Part shown: piece by piece, positions 23,596 through 31,008 of the stretch
Layout of the letters: every line of letters begins with the position of its first letter
Numbering within the stretch: the stretch's first letter is position 1
DNA from: an uncultured Eubacteriales bacterium
GTDB taxonomy: Bacteria > Bacillota > Clostridia > Oscillospirales > Oscillospiraceae
Direction: 5' to 3'
NCBI GenBank assembly: GCA_900543625.1
Contig: UQSF01000018.1
Span: 1-41,962, forward strand
DNA: 41,962 bases
Position numbers and translations under genes: made by a program
The notes under the pieces: generated by a model
The model's input: the letters and a program-made list of their open reading frames with translations, nothing else
Database searches by the model: none
What the model was told of the DNA's origin: nothing

Positions 23596-24234
23596 TTATG
23601 CCTCGGCTTTTCCGGTGTAGAGCGCAAACGCCTCGGCGAAGCTGGCGTTCACGTCAAAGGGCGGCGTATATGCCACGTCGGACGTGACCAGACACAGGTC
23701 GATCCGGGCCGAGGTCTCATCCGCGCGCCGGTCGAGCTTCGTGAGGGCGGCGCGGATGACCTTCCGGTCGTAGTTGATCGTGGTCACGCGCCGCACGTCG
23801 CAGCGGTAGGTGATCTGATTGCCGTCGGCGTTGAAGCGGTAGCCGCTGCCGCCGTTGGGGATCGTCTGCTCGCTGCAGCGCAGGTCGTTCATGTGCCGGA
23901 AGGTGCGGGCAACGCTCTGACGCGCGGCGTTGAGGTTGACCTCGCTGTCCATGTCGATGTCCAGCGCATCCTTCGCCGTGCGGATGGCAGCGCTGAGCGT
24001 CTCCTTCTCATCGAGCAGGTGCAGAAGGAAACGGGCAATGTCCGTGATCTGCTCGTAATACTCCGTTTCCGGCACGGCGGCAACGGTCTCGTCCTCCGCC
24101 TCGGCCATGACCTTGCGGCGCAGGTAGGTGTTTTCGACCTTCGTGATGTTGGCGTCACGGTCGAGGATGCTCTGCGCTTCGTCCAGAAAGGACTGGAGCT
24201 TGTTCTGATAGCGGAATGCTTCTTTCAGATTCAT
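23596..24234 (-). CDS. Hypothetical protein, 212 residues
   Basis: No family is recognised. The first 110 residues are helical and probably form a coiled bundle (FRYQNKLQSFLDEAQSILDR); the second half is mixed, with YRCDVRRVTTINYDRKVIRA and RADETSARIDLCLV. No signal or membrane segment. The start at 24234 is preceded by GAGGTGA about 8 bases upstream, and a promoter lies at 24275-24303. It forms a single-gene unit on the minus strand. The plan (helical N-terminus plus beta C-terminus) is common among phage- or tail-associated unknowns, but no assignment is made. Confidence 0.75.
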   Translation of the reverse strand: MNLKEAFRYQNKLQSFLDEAQSILDRDANITKVENTYLRRKVMAEAEDETVAAVPETEYYEQITDIARFLLHLLDEKETLSAAIRTAKDALDIDMDSEVNLNAARQSVARTFRHMNDLRCSEQTIPNGGSGYRFNADGNQITYRCDVRRVTTINYDRKVIRAALTKLDRRADETSARIDLCLVTSDVAYTPPFDVNASFAEAFALYTGKAEA

Positions 24235-24274
24235 CGGGTCGTCACCTCTGTCTTTCAGGTTGTTTTCTGACCCG

Positions 24275-24303
24275 ATTGTACCGCGCAGCCGCCGGATTGT
24301 CAT
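24275..24303 (-). promoter_or_regulatory. Promoter of the 212-residue gene
   Basis: On the minus strand ATGACA (24298-24303) and TACAAT (24275-24280) are 17 bases apart; predicted start near 24268 gives a leader of about 34 bases. Confidence 0.65.
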
Positions 24304-24362
24304 GGAACTTGCGGTTCACTCCCGCGCGGAACGCGGCGCAAAGACGACCGGGAACAAAAAAC

Positions 24363-24394
24363 ACCCGGATCTGATAGCAAATCAGATCCGAGTG
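24363..24394 (-). terminator. Minus-strand terminator
   Basis: On the minus strand a stem of CGGATCTGAT with ATCAGATCCG, extended by CAC/GTG around one mismatch, is followed by TTTTTT. It ends the unit containing the 38-residue ORF and the nuclease fragment. Confidence 0.75.
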
Positions 24395-24439
24395 CTGATC
24401 CGGCAGCGCCGCCGGGCTTGTTTGCTGCACTCCGGAAGC

Positions 24440-24556
24440 TTATCCAAGCGTGTCTTTCACGGCGTCGAGCAAATCTTCACAGTCGTTGCAGTCCGTGAGA
24501 GCGATGCAGAAATCCTGAGCTGGTATCGGGAACGGCGGATAGCGCTCATCTGTCAT
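24440..24556 (-). CDS. Candidate small ORF, 38 residues
   Basis: The frame starts at 24556 with AAGGA 8 bases upstream and overlaps the stop of the nuclease fragment. The product (MTDERYPPFPIPAQDFCIAL, then a TDCNDCEDLLDAVKDTLG tail) is acidic with a CNDC pair. A terminator lies 46 bases beyond the stop. No family is recognised. Ribosome binding site, overlap and terminator position support coding. Confidence 0.5.
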   Translation of the reverse strand: MTDERYPPFPIPAQDFCIALTDCNDCEDLLDAVKDTLG

Positions 24557-24866
24557 TACACCAATCCTTTATTTGCTCAATACAGGTTTGCAAGTCGTCA
24601 CGAATTTGATACACCCAGAATCGCTTCACATCCCATCCCAGGTCAAACAAGCGCTGATTTCGCAGTTGGTCTCTGTAACTCAATTCGCCATTCCAATCTT
24701 TGTGATACATTTCGCCATCGATTTCAATATCCAGCATCCGCTTCCCATTTACAATTGCGAGATCCAATTTATACTTATCAACGGGATATTGAGGAATTGT
24801 CCGGATACCCTGATCAAACAAGGCTGTATTGCAGGCGCAATATAAGGCTATAGGTGCACGAATTAG
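24546..24866 (-). pseudogene. Fragment of a DUF559/Vsr-like endonuclease domain
   Basis: The frame encodes about 106 residues of a PD-(D/E)XK-type fold of the DUF559/REase_MTES_1575 group. Marks are LDLAIVNGKRMLDIEIDGE with the catalytic-type D...E pattern, MYHKDWNGELSYRDQLRNQR, and LGWDVKRFWVYQIRDDL. In the family this domain is usually the C-terminus of a larger helicase or standalone nuclease. Here an in-frame TAG lies at 24867-24869 and no good start is found (only TTG at 24821 without a ribosome binding site). The 5' part is therefore missing or decayed, just where the AT-rich module begins. A short functional protein from an unusual start is possible but less likely. Confidence 0.65.
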
Positions 24867-24931
24867 CTATGCTATTTCGAGTGCTTATTCATCTCAAAAA
24901 TGGTATCGTATATTATCCCTCTAAAAAACAG

Positions 24932-24960
24932 TGTTGATTTTTTGAAAGTGTTGCGCTATA
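24932..24960 (+). promoter_or_regulatory. Promoter of the ATPase-TOPRIM module
   Basis: TTGATT (24932-24937) and TATAAT (24955-24960) are separated by 17 bases. The start codon at 24982 lies only 22 bases beyond the -10 box, so the leader is very short. Confidence 0.8.
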
Positions 24961-24981
24961 ATATGAAAGGAGGATTGCTTC

Positions 24982-26130
24982 GTGAAATCCGAAGAAATAA
25001 TCAAGAGAGGTGATACCGTGATTGTTTTAGATGTCCGATTGGACAATATATATGCCTTTAGAAACTTTCATCTAAACCTAACATATCCCAAGAAAATTGT
25101 TGGATCCTGTATTGAGGATGAGCATTTGGCTGAACGCCCAAACTTCAGATACAAAAAGGTCAACATTATTATGGGGGCGAATGCATCCGGAAAAACTACA
25201 TTGGGTCATGCGCTCATGTATATTTTCAACTTTTTGAGCAAAAAAAGCTATGAGAAATTTACGGAGATTATTTCCGATCAGGGCAAAGAAGCGTCTTTTG
25301 CGTTAGATATTGCGTTTCCTAGCAATTGCTTTTATCGGATCAATTGTAAAATTACACCTTGCACCGAAGGTAAATATACCCCTGATAACTTTTCTCTTAG
25401 TGTTCAAAAAGAAAGAATTCATACCAAAGACAGCTACGAATCTTGTGTAAAAAGGATTGAAGAAACGCAGTATATTCCCGTAAGAGATTATTTGCGAGAG
25501 TTGGAGAAACTGGAGGGGCTTGGTTGGCTTTTTGAATACCCAGAGGATAATGACTGCGTTCTTGACCTACCAGACAAGGATGATCGGTTCCGTTTAGTGC
25601 TTGAGAATATATTAAAAGCATTAGACCCTTCCATTAAGGCAGTAGATATCTCTCAGGAAGTCGAAAAGACATACATTGTTCGAATACCAGATAACCCTGT
25701 TATTCTTCAGGATGGCAAAAAAATTGATAGTAATAAACTATCAAGTGGCACCAAAGCAGGCGTAAAGATTGCACTGCTTGTGGCATCACTTAAAGAAGGA
25801 AAGCACGGCTTCTATTATTGTGACGAAAAATTCCCATATATTCACAGTGATATAGAAAAAGCTATTCTCTCCCTAATGATTGATTGCCTCAAGCCCAATG
25901 ATCAACTGTTTTTCACAACGCACAATACTGATATTCTTGATATGAACTTACCTAAGCATACATATTCATTCCTGAGAAAGGATATTGATAATGTTGCGTG
26001 TCCAATCACTTGCATTGATGCATCATCTGTACTTAAGCGTAATACAGATTCCTTGAAAAATGCCGTCGAGAACGATATGTTTTCTAGTGCTCCTGCATTG
26101 GAACTCATATACGATATTGCAGATTTTTAA
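24982..26130 (+). CDS. ABC-type AAA ATPase (AAA_15/AAA_21-like)
   Basis: The 382-residue protein is an SMC/ABC-like ATPase of the kind found in OLD, AbiL/RloA and PARIS-type defence modules. It shows Walker A GANASGKT (65-72), the signature LSSGT (253-257), Walker B YYCDE with D281/E282, and the switch TTHNTD (312-317). There is no TOPRIM domain within it, so it depends on the next gene. The GTG at 24982 follows AAAGGAGG by about 8 bases; a second GTG at 25018 with GAGGTGA upstream is an alternative. GC content is far below that of both flanks, which marks transfer. The likely role is phage sensing in an abortive defence pair (inference). Confidence 0.85.
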   Translation: MKSEEIIKRGDTVIVLDVRLDNIYAFRNFHLNLTYPKKIVGSCIEDEHLAERPNFRYKKVNIIMGANASGKTTLGHALMYIFNFLSKKSYEKFTEIISDQGKEASFALDIAFPSNCFYRINCKITPCTEGKYTPDNFSLSVQKERIHTKDSYESCVKRIEETQYIPVRDYLRELEKLEGLGWLFEYPEDNDCVLDLPDKDDRFRLVLENILKALDPSIKAVDISQEVEKTYIVRIPDNPVILQDGKKIDSNKLSSGTKAGVKIALLVASLKEGKHGFYYCDEKFPYIHSDIEKAILSLMIDCLKPNDQLFFTTHNTDILDMNLPKHTYSFLRKDIDNVACPITCIDASSVLKRNTDSLKNAVENDMFSSAPALELIYDIADF

Positions 26131-26147
26131 TTCCGGAGGTAGCGGCA

Positions 26148-26660
26148 ATGAGAAATAGAAATCTGCTGTATTTAGTCGAAGGCGATGATGAAAAGAAGCT
26201 TGTCAATACCCTTAAAAACAGCATGGGTCTTATTCACCCAGGAAAAGTCCAAAAACTAAATGTAATCGAATGTAATATCACCGATCTTCACTTAAGGACA
26301 CTTGCTAAAGGAACCATTGTGGTTTTAATATTCGATACCGACACGGACAATGTTGCTCGACTTGACAAAAACATTGAAAAGCTCAAGTCATGTTCTGCTA
26401 TTTCCGCGGTGGTTACTATTCCACAAGTCCCTAATCTCGAGGGAGAATTGGTGCGTAGCTGTAATATAAAAGTCATTACAGAACTCTTGAACAGCAAATC
26501 CACCAAGGAATATAAGAGCGATCTGATCCGTGTTTCTAATTTGGACCAGAAGTTGAAAGAACACCAGTTCGATATTAATATATTCTGGAGTAAAAATCCT
26601 AAACCACCATACCATCTTATTGAAAATCAGGCTACAGTAATTAAACAACCGAAGAAATAG
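26148..26660 (+). CDS. TOPRIM-domain protein, partner of the ATPase
   Basis: The 170-residue protein carries TOPRIM-type metal ligands: E11 in LYLVEGDDEKK and the DxD at D63/D65 in VVLIFDTDTDN, followed by a helical tail. It is smaller than DUF4435 (AriB) proteins and nearer the size of RloB/AbiLii-like proteins, but I cannot assign a subfamily. TOPRIM partners in such pairs usually cut nucleic acid when released or triggered by the ATPase. It starts 17 bases after the ATPase stop, with GGAGG upstream. It shares the AT-rich composition of its partner. Confidence 0.75.
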   Translation: MRNRNLLYLVEGDDEKKLVNTLKNSMGLIHPGKVQKLNVIECNITDLHLRTLAKGTIVVLIFDTDTDNVARLDKNIEKLKSCSAISAVVTIPQVPNLEGELVRSCNIKVITELLNSKSTKEYKSDLIRVSNLDQKLKEHQFDINIFWSKNPKPPYHLIENQATVIKQPKK

Positions 26661-26822
26661 ACTCACGAACAAAGCACACTTCGCAAAAAGATGGACCTTA
26701 TTGGATAAGGTATATCCACGACCGAAAGAGCCTTAGGTTATTAAAGGTGATACACAACGCTATGTTGTCTGTGCCCTAAACCTATAAGTTCGCAAAGTAT
26801 TAAAAGCATATACTGCTAATCA

Positions 26823-26875
26823 CAGGCCCGGGACGGCAGAAAAAGATTCTGCTGCTCCGGGCCTGTTCTATTTTG
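26823..26875 (+). terminator. Terminator after the ATPase-TOPRIM module
   Basis: The arms CAGGCCCGG (26823-26831) and CCGGGCCTG (26857-26865) enclose a second smaller stem (GGCAG with CTGCT). A T-rich tract follows at 26866-26874. It lies 160 bases beyond the TOPRIM gene stop. Confidence 0.7.
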
Positions 26876-26905
26876 TCCTTTCTGTTCTCTATGTCCCGAG
26901 GTACA

Positions 26906-26952
26906 AAGAAAAACCGTCCATGACCGGAATTGTTCCCGGCTATGGGCGGTTT
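26906..26952 (-). terminator. Minus-strand hairpin with T tail
   Basis: Imperfect 17-bp arms (about 26910-26926 and 26936-26952) are followed on the minus strand by TTTTTCTTT. It would act on transcripts coming from the tRNA side, as a back-up terminator. Confidence 0.55.
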
Positions 26953-27133
26953 CCTACATCAATATAAAAAATAATAATTTATCGTTTATATTTTTATAAC
27001 GATTGCAATTCTCCCAAGCCGTGCTTTGGGAACACCCAGCTGCGGTAAATAGGACATCACGGTCTGTTCAACGGCAGAAATGTTCTGAAAATTCCTGTTT
27101 TCAGGAAGAAAACGCCTACAGAACAGCAGAAAA

Positions 27134-27174
27134 TAAAAAATTACCGTTGTTGATATGGTATCAACAACGGTAAT
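27134..27174 (-). terminator. Terminator of the tRNA-fMet gene
   Basis: A perfect 16-bp stem (27140-27155 with 27159-27174) with a 3-base loop lies 5 bases beyond the CCA end and is followed on the minus strand by TTTTTTATTTT. Confidence 0.85.
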
Positions 27175-27179
27175 GAATC

Positions 27180-27256
<77 letters not shown>

Positions 27257-27285
27257 ATATACAATTGACCCCTCAAGGCTTATAT

Positions 27286-27314
27286 ACTATAACATATAAG
27301 CCCCGAGGTGTCAA
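27286..27314 (-). promoter_or_regulatory. Strong promoter of the tRNA-fMet gene
   Basis: Minus-strand TTGACA (27309-27314) and TATAGT (27286-27291) are 17 bases apart, 30 bases before the tRNA 5' end. It overlaps an imperfect inverted repeat (GGCTTATAT with ATATAAGCC) at about 27277-27302, which also lies just past the mscL stop. Confidence 0.85.
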
Positions 27315-27322
27315 GTACTTTT

Positions 27323-27778
27323 TTAGCGCTCGGAGGCGGAATATTTTTCCTTTTCCGCATCGTCGAGCGTTTGTGCTGCGGCGGCACGGCTGTTTCTGAG
27401 CTTGAGCTCAGCGAGAATGTCCGCCAGCAGCCCCTCCGTCGTGGGCTCAGCAGGGGCTTCCGGCTCAGGCTCGGCTTCGTCCGCCTTTTTGCGGTTGAAG
27501 CGGTTGATGATCTTCACCATCCAGAACACGACGAACGAAATGCACAGGAAATTGATGATTGCCATGATCAGATCGCCGATCGGAAACACGCCGACGGTCA
27601 CGCCGGAGAAATCCAGCCCGCCGATGATGAGCGAGATGAGCGGGTTGATGATATCGTTGACAAGCGCGGTGACGATGGCCGTGAACGCGCCGCCGACAAC
27701 GACGCCGACTGCCAGGTCAATGACGTTGCCGCGCGAGATAAATGTCTTGAATTCATCGAGCCAACCTGGCTTTTTCAT
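27323..27778 (-). CDS. mscL: Large-conductance mechanosensitive channel
   Basis: The 151-residue protein is a standard MscL: N-terminal amphipathic FKTFISRGNVIDLAVGVVVG, first helix, the TM1 pore segment, the periplasmic GLDFSGVTVGVF loop, the second helix IGDLIMAIINFLCISFVVFWM and the charged cytoplasmic helix. It forms a pentamer that opens under membrane tension on osmotic downshock. The Glu/Pro/Ala-rich insert before the last helix (EAEPEPEAPAEP) is longer than in E. coli but common in Firmicutes. The ATG follows GGAGG by 7 bases. It lies 52 bases past serS and may be co-transcribed with it. Confidence 0.95.
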   Translation of the reverse strand: MKKPGWLDEFKTFISRGNVIDLAVGVVVGGAFTAIVTALVNDIINPLISLIIGGLDFSGVTVGVFPIGDLIMAIINFLCISFVVFWMVKIINRFNRKKADEAEPEPEAPAEPTTEGLLADILAELKLRNSRAAAAQTLDDAEKEKYSASER

Positions 27779-27830
27779 GATGCTGCCTCCATTTTTCTAT
27801 TGTCTCTATGCTGCTGCGCGCTGCGCATCC

Positions 27831-29135
27831 TCAGTGCTTCGGCACAAGGACTTCCTTACCGCCCATGTAGGGACGCAGCACCTCGGGGATGACGACGCTG
27901 CCGTCGGGCTGCAGGTTGTTCTCAAGGAACGCGATGAGCATACGCGGCGGGGCGACGCAGGTGTTGTTGAGCGTGTGGGCGAGGTAATTCTTGCCGTCCT
28001 TGCCCTTGATGCGGATGTGCAGGCGGCGGGCCTGCGCATCGCCGAGATTCGAGCAGGAGCAGACCTCGAAATACTTCTGCTGGCGCGGGCTCCACGCCTC
28101 GATGTCGCAGGACTTGACCTTCAGGTCGGCGAGGTCGCCGGAGCAGCACTCGAGCTGGCGCACCGGGATGTCCATGCTGCGGAAGAGCTCGACGGAGTAG
28201 CGCCAGAGCTTCTCGTACCAGTCCATGCTCTCCTCCGGGCGGCAGACGACGATCATCTCCTGCTTTTCAAACTGGTGGATGCGGTACACGCCGCGCTCCT
28301 CGATGCCGTGCGCGCCTTTCTCCTTGCGGAAGCAGGGCGAATAGGACGTCATCGTCTGCGGGAGCTGATCCTCGGTGAGGATCTGGTCGATGTAGCGCCC
28401 GATCATGGAGTGCTCGCTCGTGCCGATCAGATAGAGATCCTCGCCCTCGATCTTGTACATCATGGCGTCCATGTCCGTCTGGCTCATGACGCCCTCGACA
28501 ACGTTGCCGTGGATCATGAACGGCGGGATGCAGTAGGTAAAGCCCTTGTCGATCATGAAATCGCGCGCATAGGTCAGCACGGCCTCGTGCAGCCGCGCGA
28601 TATCGCCCATGAGGTAGTAAAATCCATTGCCGGAGACGCGGCGCGCGGCGTCGAGATCGATGCCGTCAAAGCGCTCCATGATCTCCGTGTGGTACGGGAT
28701 CGGGAAATCCGGCACGACCGCCTCGCCAAAGCGCTGCACCTCAACGTTGCAGCTGTCGTCCGGGCCGAGCGGCACGCTCGGGTCGATGATCTGCGGGATG
28801 GTGAGCATGATCTTGTGGATCTTGGCCTCAAGCTCCGCCTCCTGCTGCTCCAGCTCGGCAAGCCGCGCGGCCTGCGCGGTGACCTGCGCCTTGACGGCCT
28901 CGGCCTCGGCGAGCTTGGACGGGTCTTTTTTCGCCTGTCCCATGAGCATGCCGATCTGCTTCGACAGGGTGTTGCGCTCGGCGCGCAGATTCGACGCCTC
29001 ATTGATGGCGGCGCGGTTGGCCTTGTCGAGCTCGATCACCTCATCGACGAGCGGCAGCTTCGCGTCCTGAAACTTTTTGCGGATGTTCTCCCGAACGAGC
29101 TCGGGATTTTCACGGATGAGTCGAATGTCAATCAT
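27831..29135 (-). CDS. serS: Seryl-tRNA synthetase
   Basis: This 434-residue class II synthetase charges tRNA-Ser. The N-terminal long antiparallel coiled coil (about 30-100) grips the tRNA variable arm. Motif 2 is CFRKEKGAHGIEERGVYRIH and the C-terminus has IPEVLRPYMGG. Motif 3 reads NNTCVAPPRMLIAFLENN, which keeps the essential Arg but differs from the more usual SGLAVGRTLVAI form; variation there is known between SerRS clades. It starts 33 bases after parB, an order often seen in Clostridia, with GAGGAG upstream of the ATG. Confidence 0.95.
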   Translation of the reverse strand: MIDIRLIRENPELVRENIRKKFQDAKLPLVDEVIELDKANRAAINEASNLRAERNTLSKQIGMLMGQAKKDPSKLAEAEAVKAQVTAQAARLAELEQQEAELEAKIHKIMLTIPQIIDPSVPLGPDDSCNVEVQRFGEAVVPDFPIPYHTEIMERFDGIDLDAARRVSGNGFYYLMGDIARLHEAVLTYARDFMIDKGFTYCIPPFMIHGNVVEGVMSQTDMDAMMYKIEGEDLYLIGTSEHSMIGRYIDQILTEDQLPQTMTSYSPCFRKEKGAHGIEERGVYRIHQFEKQEMIVVCRPEESMDWYEKLWRYSVELFRSMDIPVRQLECCSGDLADLKVKSCDIEAWSPRQQKYFEVCSCSNLGDAQARRLHIRIKGKDGKNYLAHTLNNTCVAPPRMLIAFLENNLQPDGSVVIPEVLRPYMGGKEVLVPKH

Positions 29136-29168
29136 GTTGTCTCTGTCTCCTCAATGTTCTAATTGGTG

Positions 29169-30053
29169 TCAGTTTCTGCGGCCGATGCCCTCGAGCGCCT
29201 GCAGCAGCGCCTCGCGGTCGTCCGCGTCGTAGTATTCCAGCTCGATGCGCCCGGTCTTGCGTCCCTGCGTCATGCGCACCTTGCGCCCGAGCACCTGCTC
29301 AAGATGGCGCGCGCATTCGCCGAGATAATCGACGCCGGCGGGCTTTGCTGCCGCTTTTCCCTGCGTTTCCTTCAAAAGCTGCGCAGCCAGCGCCTCGGCG
29401 CGGCGCACCGAGAGCCCCTTTTCGATGACGGTTTTCGCCGCGGCGAGCTGCACCTGTGCATCGCTGAGCGGCAGCAGCGCGCGTGCGTGACCGGCCGAGA
29501 GCGTCCCGTCCTCGACGAGCTTCAAAACCTGCTCCGACAGCGCCAGAAGCCGCGTCGCATTGGCGACGGCGGGGCGCGACTTGCCCACGCTCTGCGCCAC
29601 ATCGTCCTGCGTCATGCCGTACACGTCCTGCAGGGCGCGGTAGCCCTTCGCCTCTTCGATGGGGTTCAGGTCCTCGCGCTGCAGGTTTTCGACCAGTGCC
29701 ATCTCCATGGCGCGCTGCTCGTCGGCCGTGAGGATGCGCACCGGCACCTCCCTCAGTCCGGCCATGCGGCTGGCGCGCCAGCGGCGCTCGCCCGCGATGA
29801 TCTGATAAAAGCCGCTGTCGAGCGGCCGCACCGTGATCGGCTGGATGAGGCCGTAGGTGCGGATGGACTCGGCGAGCATCTCAAGCGCCTCGGGATCAAA
29901 GCGCTTGCGCGGCTGGTCGGCGCGCGGCTCGATCTTCTCGATCGGCAGCAGATCCGGCGCCGTCTCCTCGCGCTCGGGCTGCGCGGTCGGATATTCCTCC
30001 CCAAACAGCGCCCCGAGCCCCATGCCGAGACCTTTTTTCCCGTCTTTACCCAT
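29169..30053 (-). CDS. parB: Chromosome-partitioning protein ParB/Spo0J
   Basis: The 294-residue protein binds parS and spreads as a CTP-dependent clamp. The N-terminal domain has the nucleotide-binding box GERRWRASRMAGLREVPV (about 92-109) and LVENLQREDLNPIEEAKGYR. The helix-turn-helix MTQDDVAQSVGKSRPAVANA follows near 150-170. The C-terminal 60 residues form the dimer domain. The start at 30053 has AAAGGAGG upstream and overlaps the parA stop by 8 bases. Two parS sites lie just upstream of parA, consistent with a chromosomal rather than plasmid system. Confidence 0.95.
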   Translation of the reverse strand: MGKDGKKGLGMGLGALFGEEYPTAQPEREETAPDLLPIEKIEPRADQPRKRFDPEALEMLAESIRTYGLIQPITVRPLDSGFYQIIAGERRWRASRMAGLREVPVRILTADEQRAMEMALVENLQREDLNPIEEAKGYRALQDVYGMTQDDVAQSVGKSRPAVANATRLLALSEQVLKLVEDGTLSAGHARALLPLSDAQVQLAAAKTVIEKGLSVRRAEALAAQLLKETQGKAAAKPAGVDYLGECARHLEQVLGRKVRMTQGRKTGRIELEYYDADDREALLQALEGIGRRN

Positions 30054-30861
30054 GTTCCGCCTCCTTTGCGGCCGCTGCCGCAGCTTCCTGCGCCGCCTTC
30101 GCCGCTTTTTCCTCGCGCTTGATGAGCTCCCCCGCCAGATGCAGATACGCCCGCGCGCCCTTGGACTCCTTGTCGTAGGCGATGGCGGGTTTGCGGTGGC
30201 TCGGCGCCTCGGACAGGCGCACGTTGCGCGGGATCATGGTCTTGTAGACCTTTTTGCCGAAGAATTTGCGCACCTCGTTCACGACCTGATCGGACAGCTT
30301 CGTGCGCCCGTCATACATAGTCATGACGATGCCCTGTACGCTCAGCTCCGGATTGAGGCGCTTGTTGCACATTTTGATGCTGCGCATGAGATCGGCGATG
30401 CCCTCGAGCGCATAATACTCGCACTGCACCGGGATGAGCACGCTGTCGGCCGCGACGAGCGCATTGATCGTCAGCAGCTCGAGCGACGGCGGACAGTCGA
30501 TGAGGATGAAGTCATAGTCCGCCTGCACCGGTGCAAGCGCGTTTTTCATGATGTATTCCCGCTGCTCCGAGCCGACGAGCTCGACCGAGCAGCCGGAGAG
30601 ATTCATATTTGCCGGCAGCACGTCGCCGTATTTCGTGCTGCGGATACAGTCGGCAGCGGCCGCGCCGTTCATCAGCAGATCGTAGCAATTGGGCGTCACG
30701 GTCTTGTCCACGCCCATGCCGGAGGTGCTGTTGCCCTGCGGGTCGCAGTCGATGAGGAGCACGCGCCGCCCGCGCTTTTTGAGCGCGCAGGTCAGGTTCA
30801 CGCACGTCGTTGTCTTCCCGACCCCGCCTTTCTGGTTGGCGACGGCAATGATTTTGCCCAT
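30046..30861 (-). CDS. parA: Chromosome-partitioning ATPase ParA/Soj
   Basis: The 271-residue protein is a deviant-Walker ParA ATPase: MGKIIAVANQKGGVGKTTT at the start, then VLLIDCDPQGNSTSGMG, and LIDCPPSLELLTINAL. It works with ParB in origin segregation and control of initiation or sporulation. The C-terminus adds an Ala/Glu/Lys-rich tail of about 20 residues. The start at 30861 follows GGGAGG by 6 bases; longer readings pass through the promoter and parS sites and are rejected. Confidence 0.95.
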   Translation of the reverse strand: MGKIIAVANQKGGVGKTTTCVNLTCALKKRGRRVLLIDCDPQGNSTSGMGVDKTVTPNCYDLLMNGAAAADCIRSTKYGDVLPANMNLSGCSVELVGSEQREYIMKNALAPVQADYDFILIDCPPSLELLTINALVAADSVLIPVQCEYYALEGIADLMRSIKMCNKRLNPELSVQGIVMTMYDGRTKLSDQVVNEVRKFFGKKVYKTMIPRNVRLSEAPSHRKPAIAYDKESKGARAYLHLAGELIKREEKAAKAAQEAAAAAAKEAEHG

Positions 30862-30891
30862 GGTTTGCCTCCCTAAATCGTGTTTGCCGCT

Positions 30892-30920
30892 ATTATACCA
30901 GCGCGCGGCGTCGTTTTCAA
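30892..30920 (-). promoter_or_regulatory. Promoter of parA-parB
   Basis: Minus-strand TTGAAA (30915-30920) and TATAAT (30892-30897) with a 17-base spacer, 30 bases before the parA start. The parS sites lie 33 and 69 bases upstream of the -35 box. Confidence 0.85.
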
Positions 30921-30952
30921 CCGCTTGCGGGCGCTGCGGCAAATTTTTGTGA

Positions 30953-30968
30953 TGTTTCACGTGAAACA
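30953..30968. promoter_or_regulatory. parS site 1
   Basis: TGTTTCACGTGAAACA, a perfect 16-bp palindrome and an exact match to the Firmicutes ParB site TGTTNCACGTGAAACA. Confidence 0.97.
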
Positions 30969-30988
30969 ATGTCGAGCGCGGCGGGAAA

Positions 30989-31004
30989 TGTTTCACGTGA
31001 AACA
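30989..31004. promoter_or_regulatory. parS site 2
   Basis: A second identical TGTTTCACGTGAAACA, 36 bases from the first (centre to centre), lying just past the gpr stop. Confidence 0.97.
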
Positions 31005-31008
31005 CGGT

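Larger units (their letters stand above)
26661..27139. other. Noncoding interval with hairpins
   Basis: No gene is seen. Small hairpins occur, including one at about 26692-26716 and the two terminators listed separately. The frame of 96 residues on the minus strand here runs through the tRNA gene and is not coding. The part at 26661-26820 could hold a small RNA, but nothing shows a promoter. Confidence 0.5.

Noticed and set aside
24982..26660. Naming the ATPase-TOPRIM pair as PARIS (AriA-AriB)
   Set aside because: The TOPRIM partner is much smaller than DUF4435 proteins and I cannot see DUF4435 features; only the general ATPase-TOPRIM class is supported.
27277..27305. Inverted repeat as terminator of mscL-serS
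   Set aside because: The stem is imperfect, lacks a T run on the minus strand and coincides with the tRNA promoter.
30862..31005. N-terminal extension of parA to 31005
   Set aside because: It would translate the promoter and both parS sites; a good ribosome binding site marks 30861.
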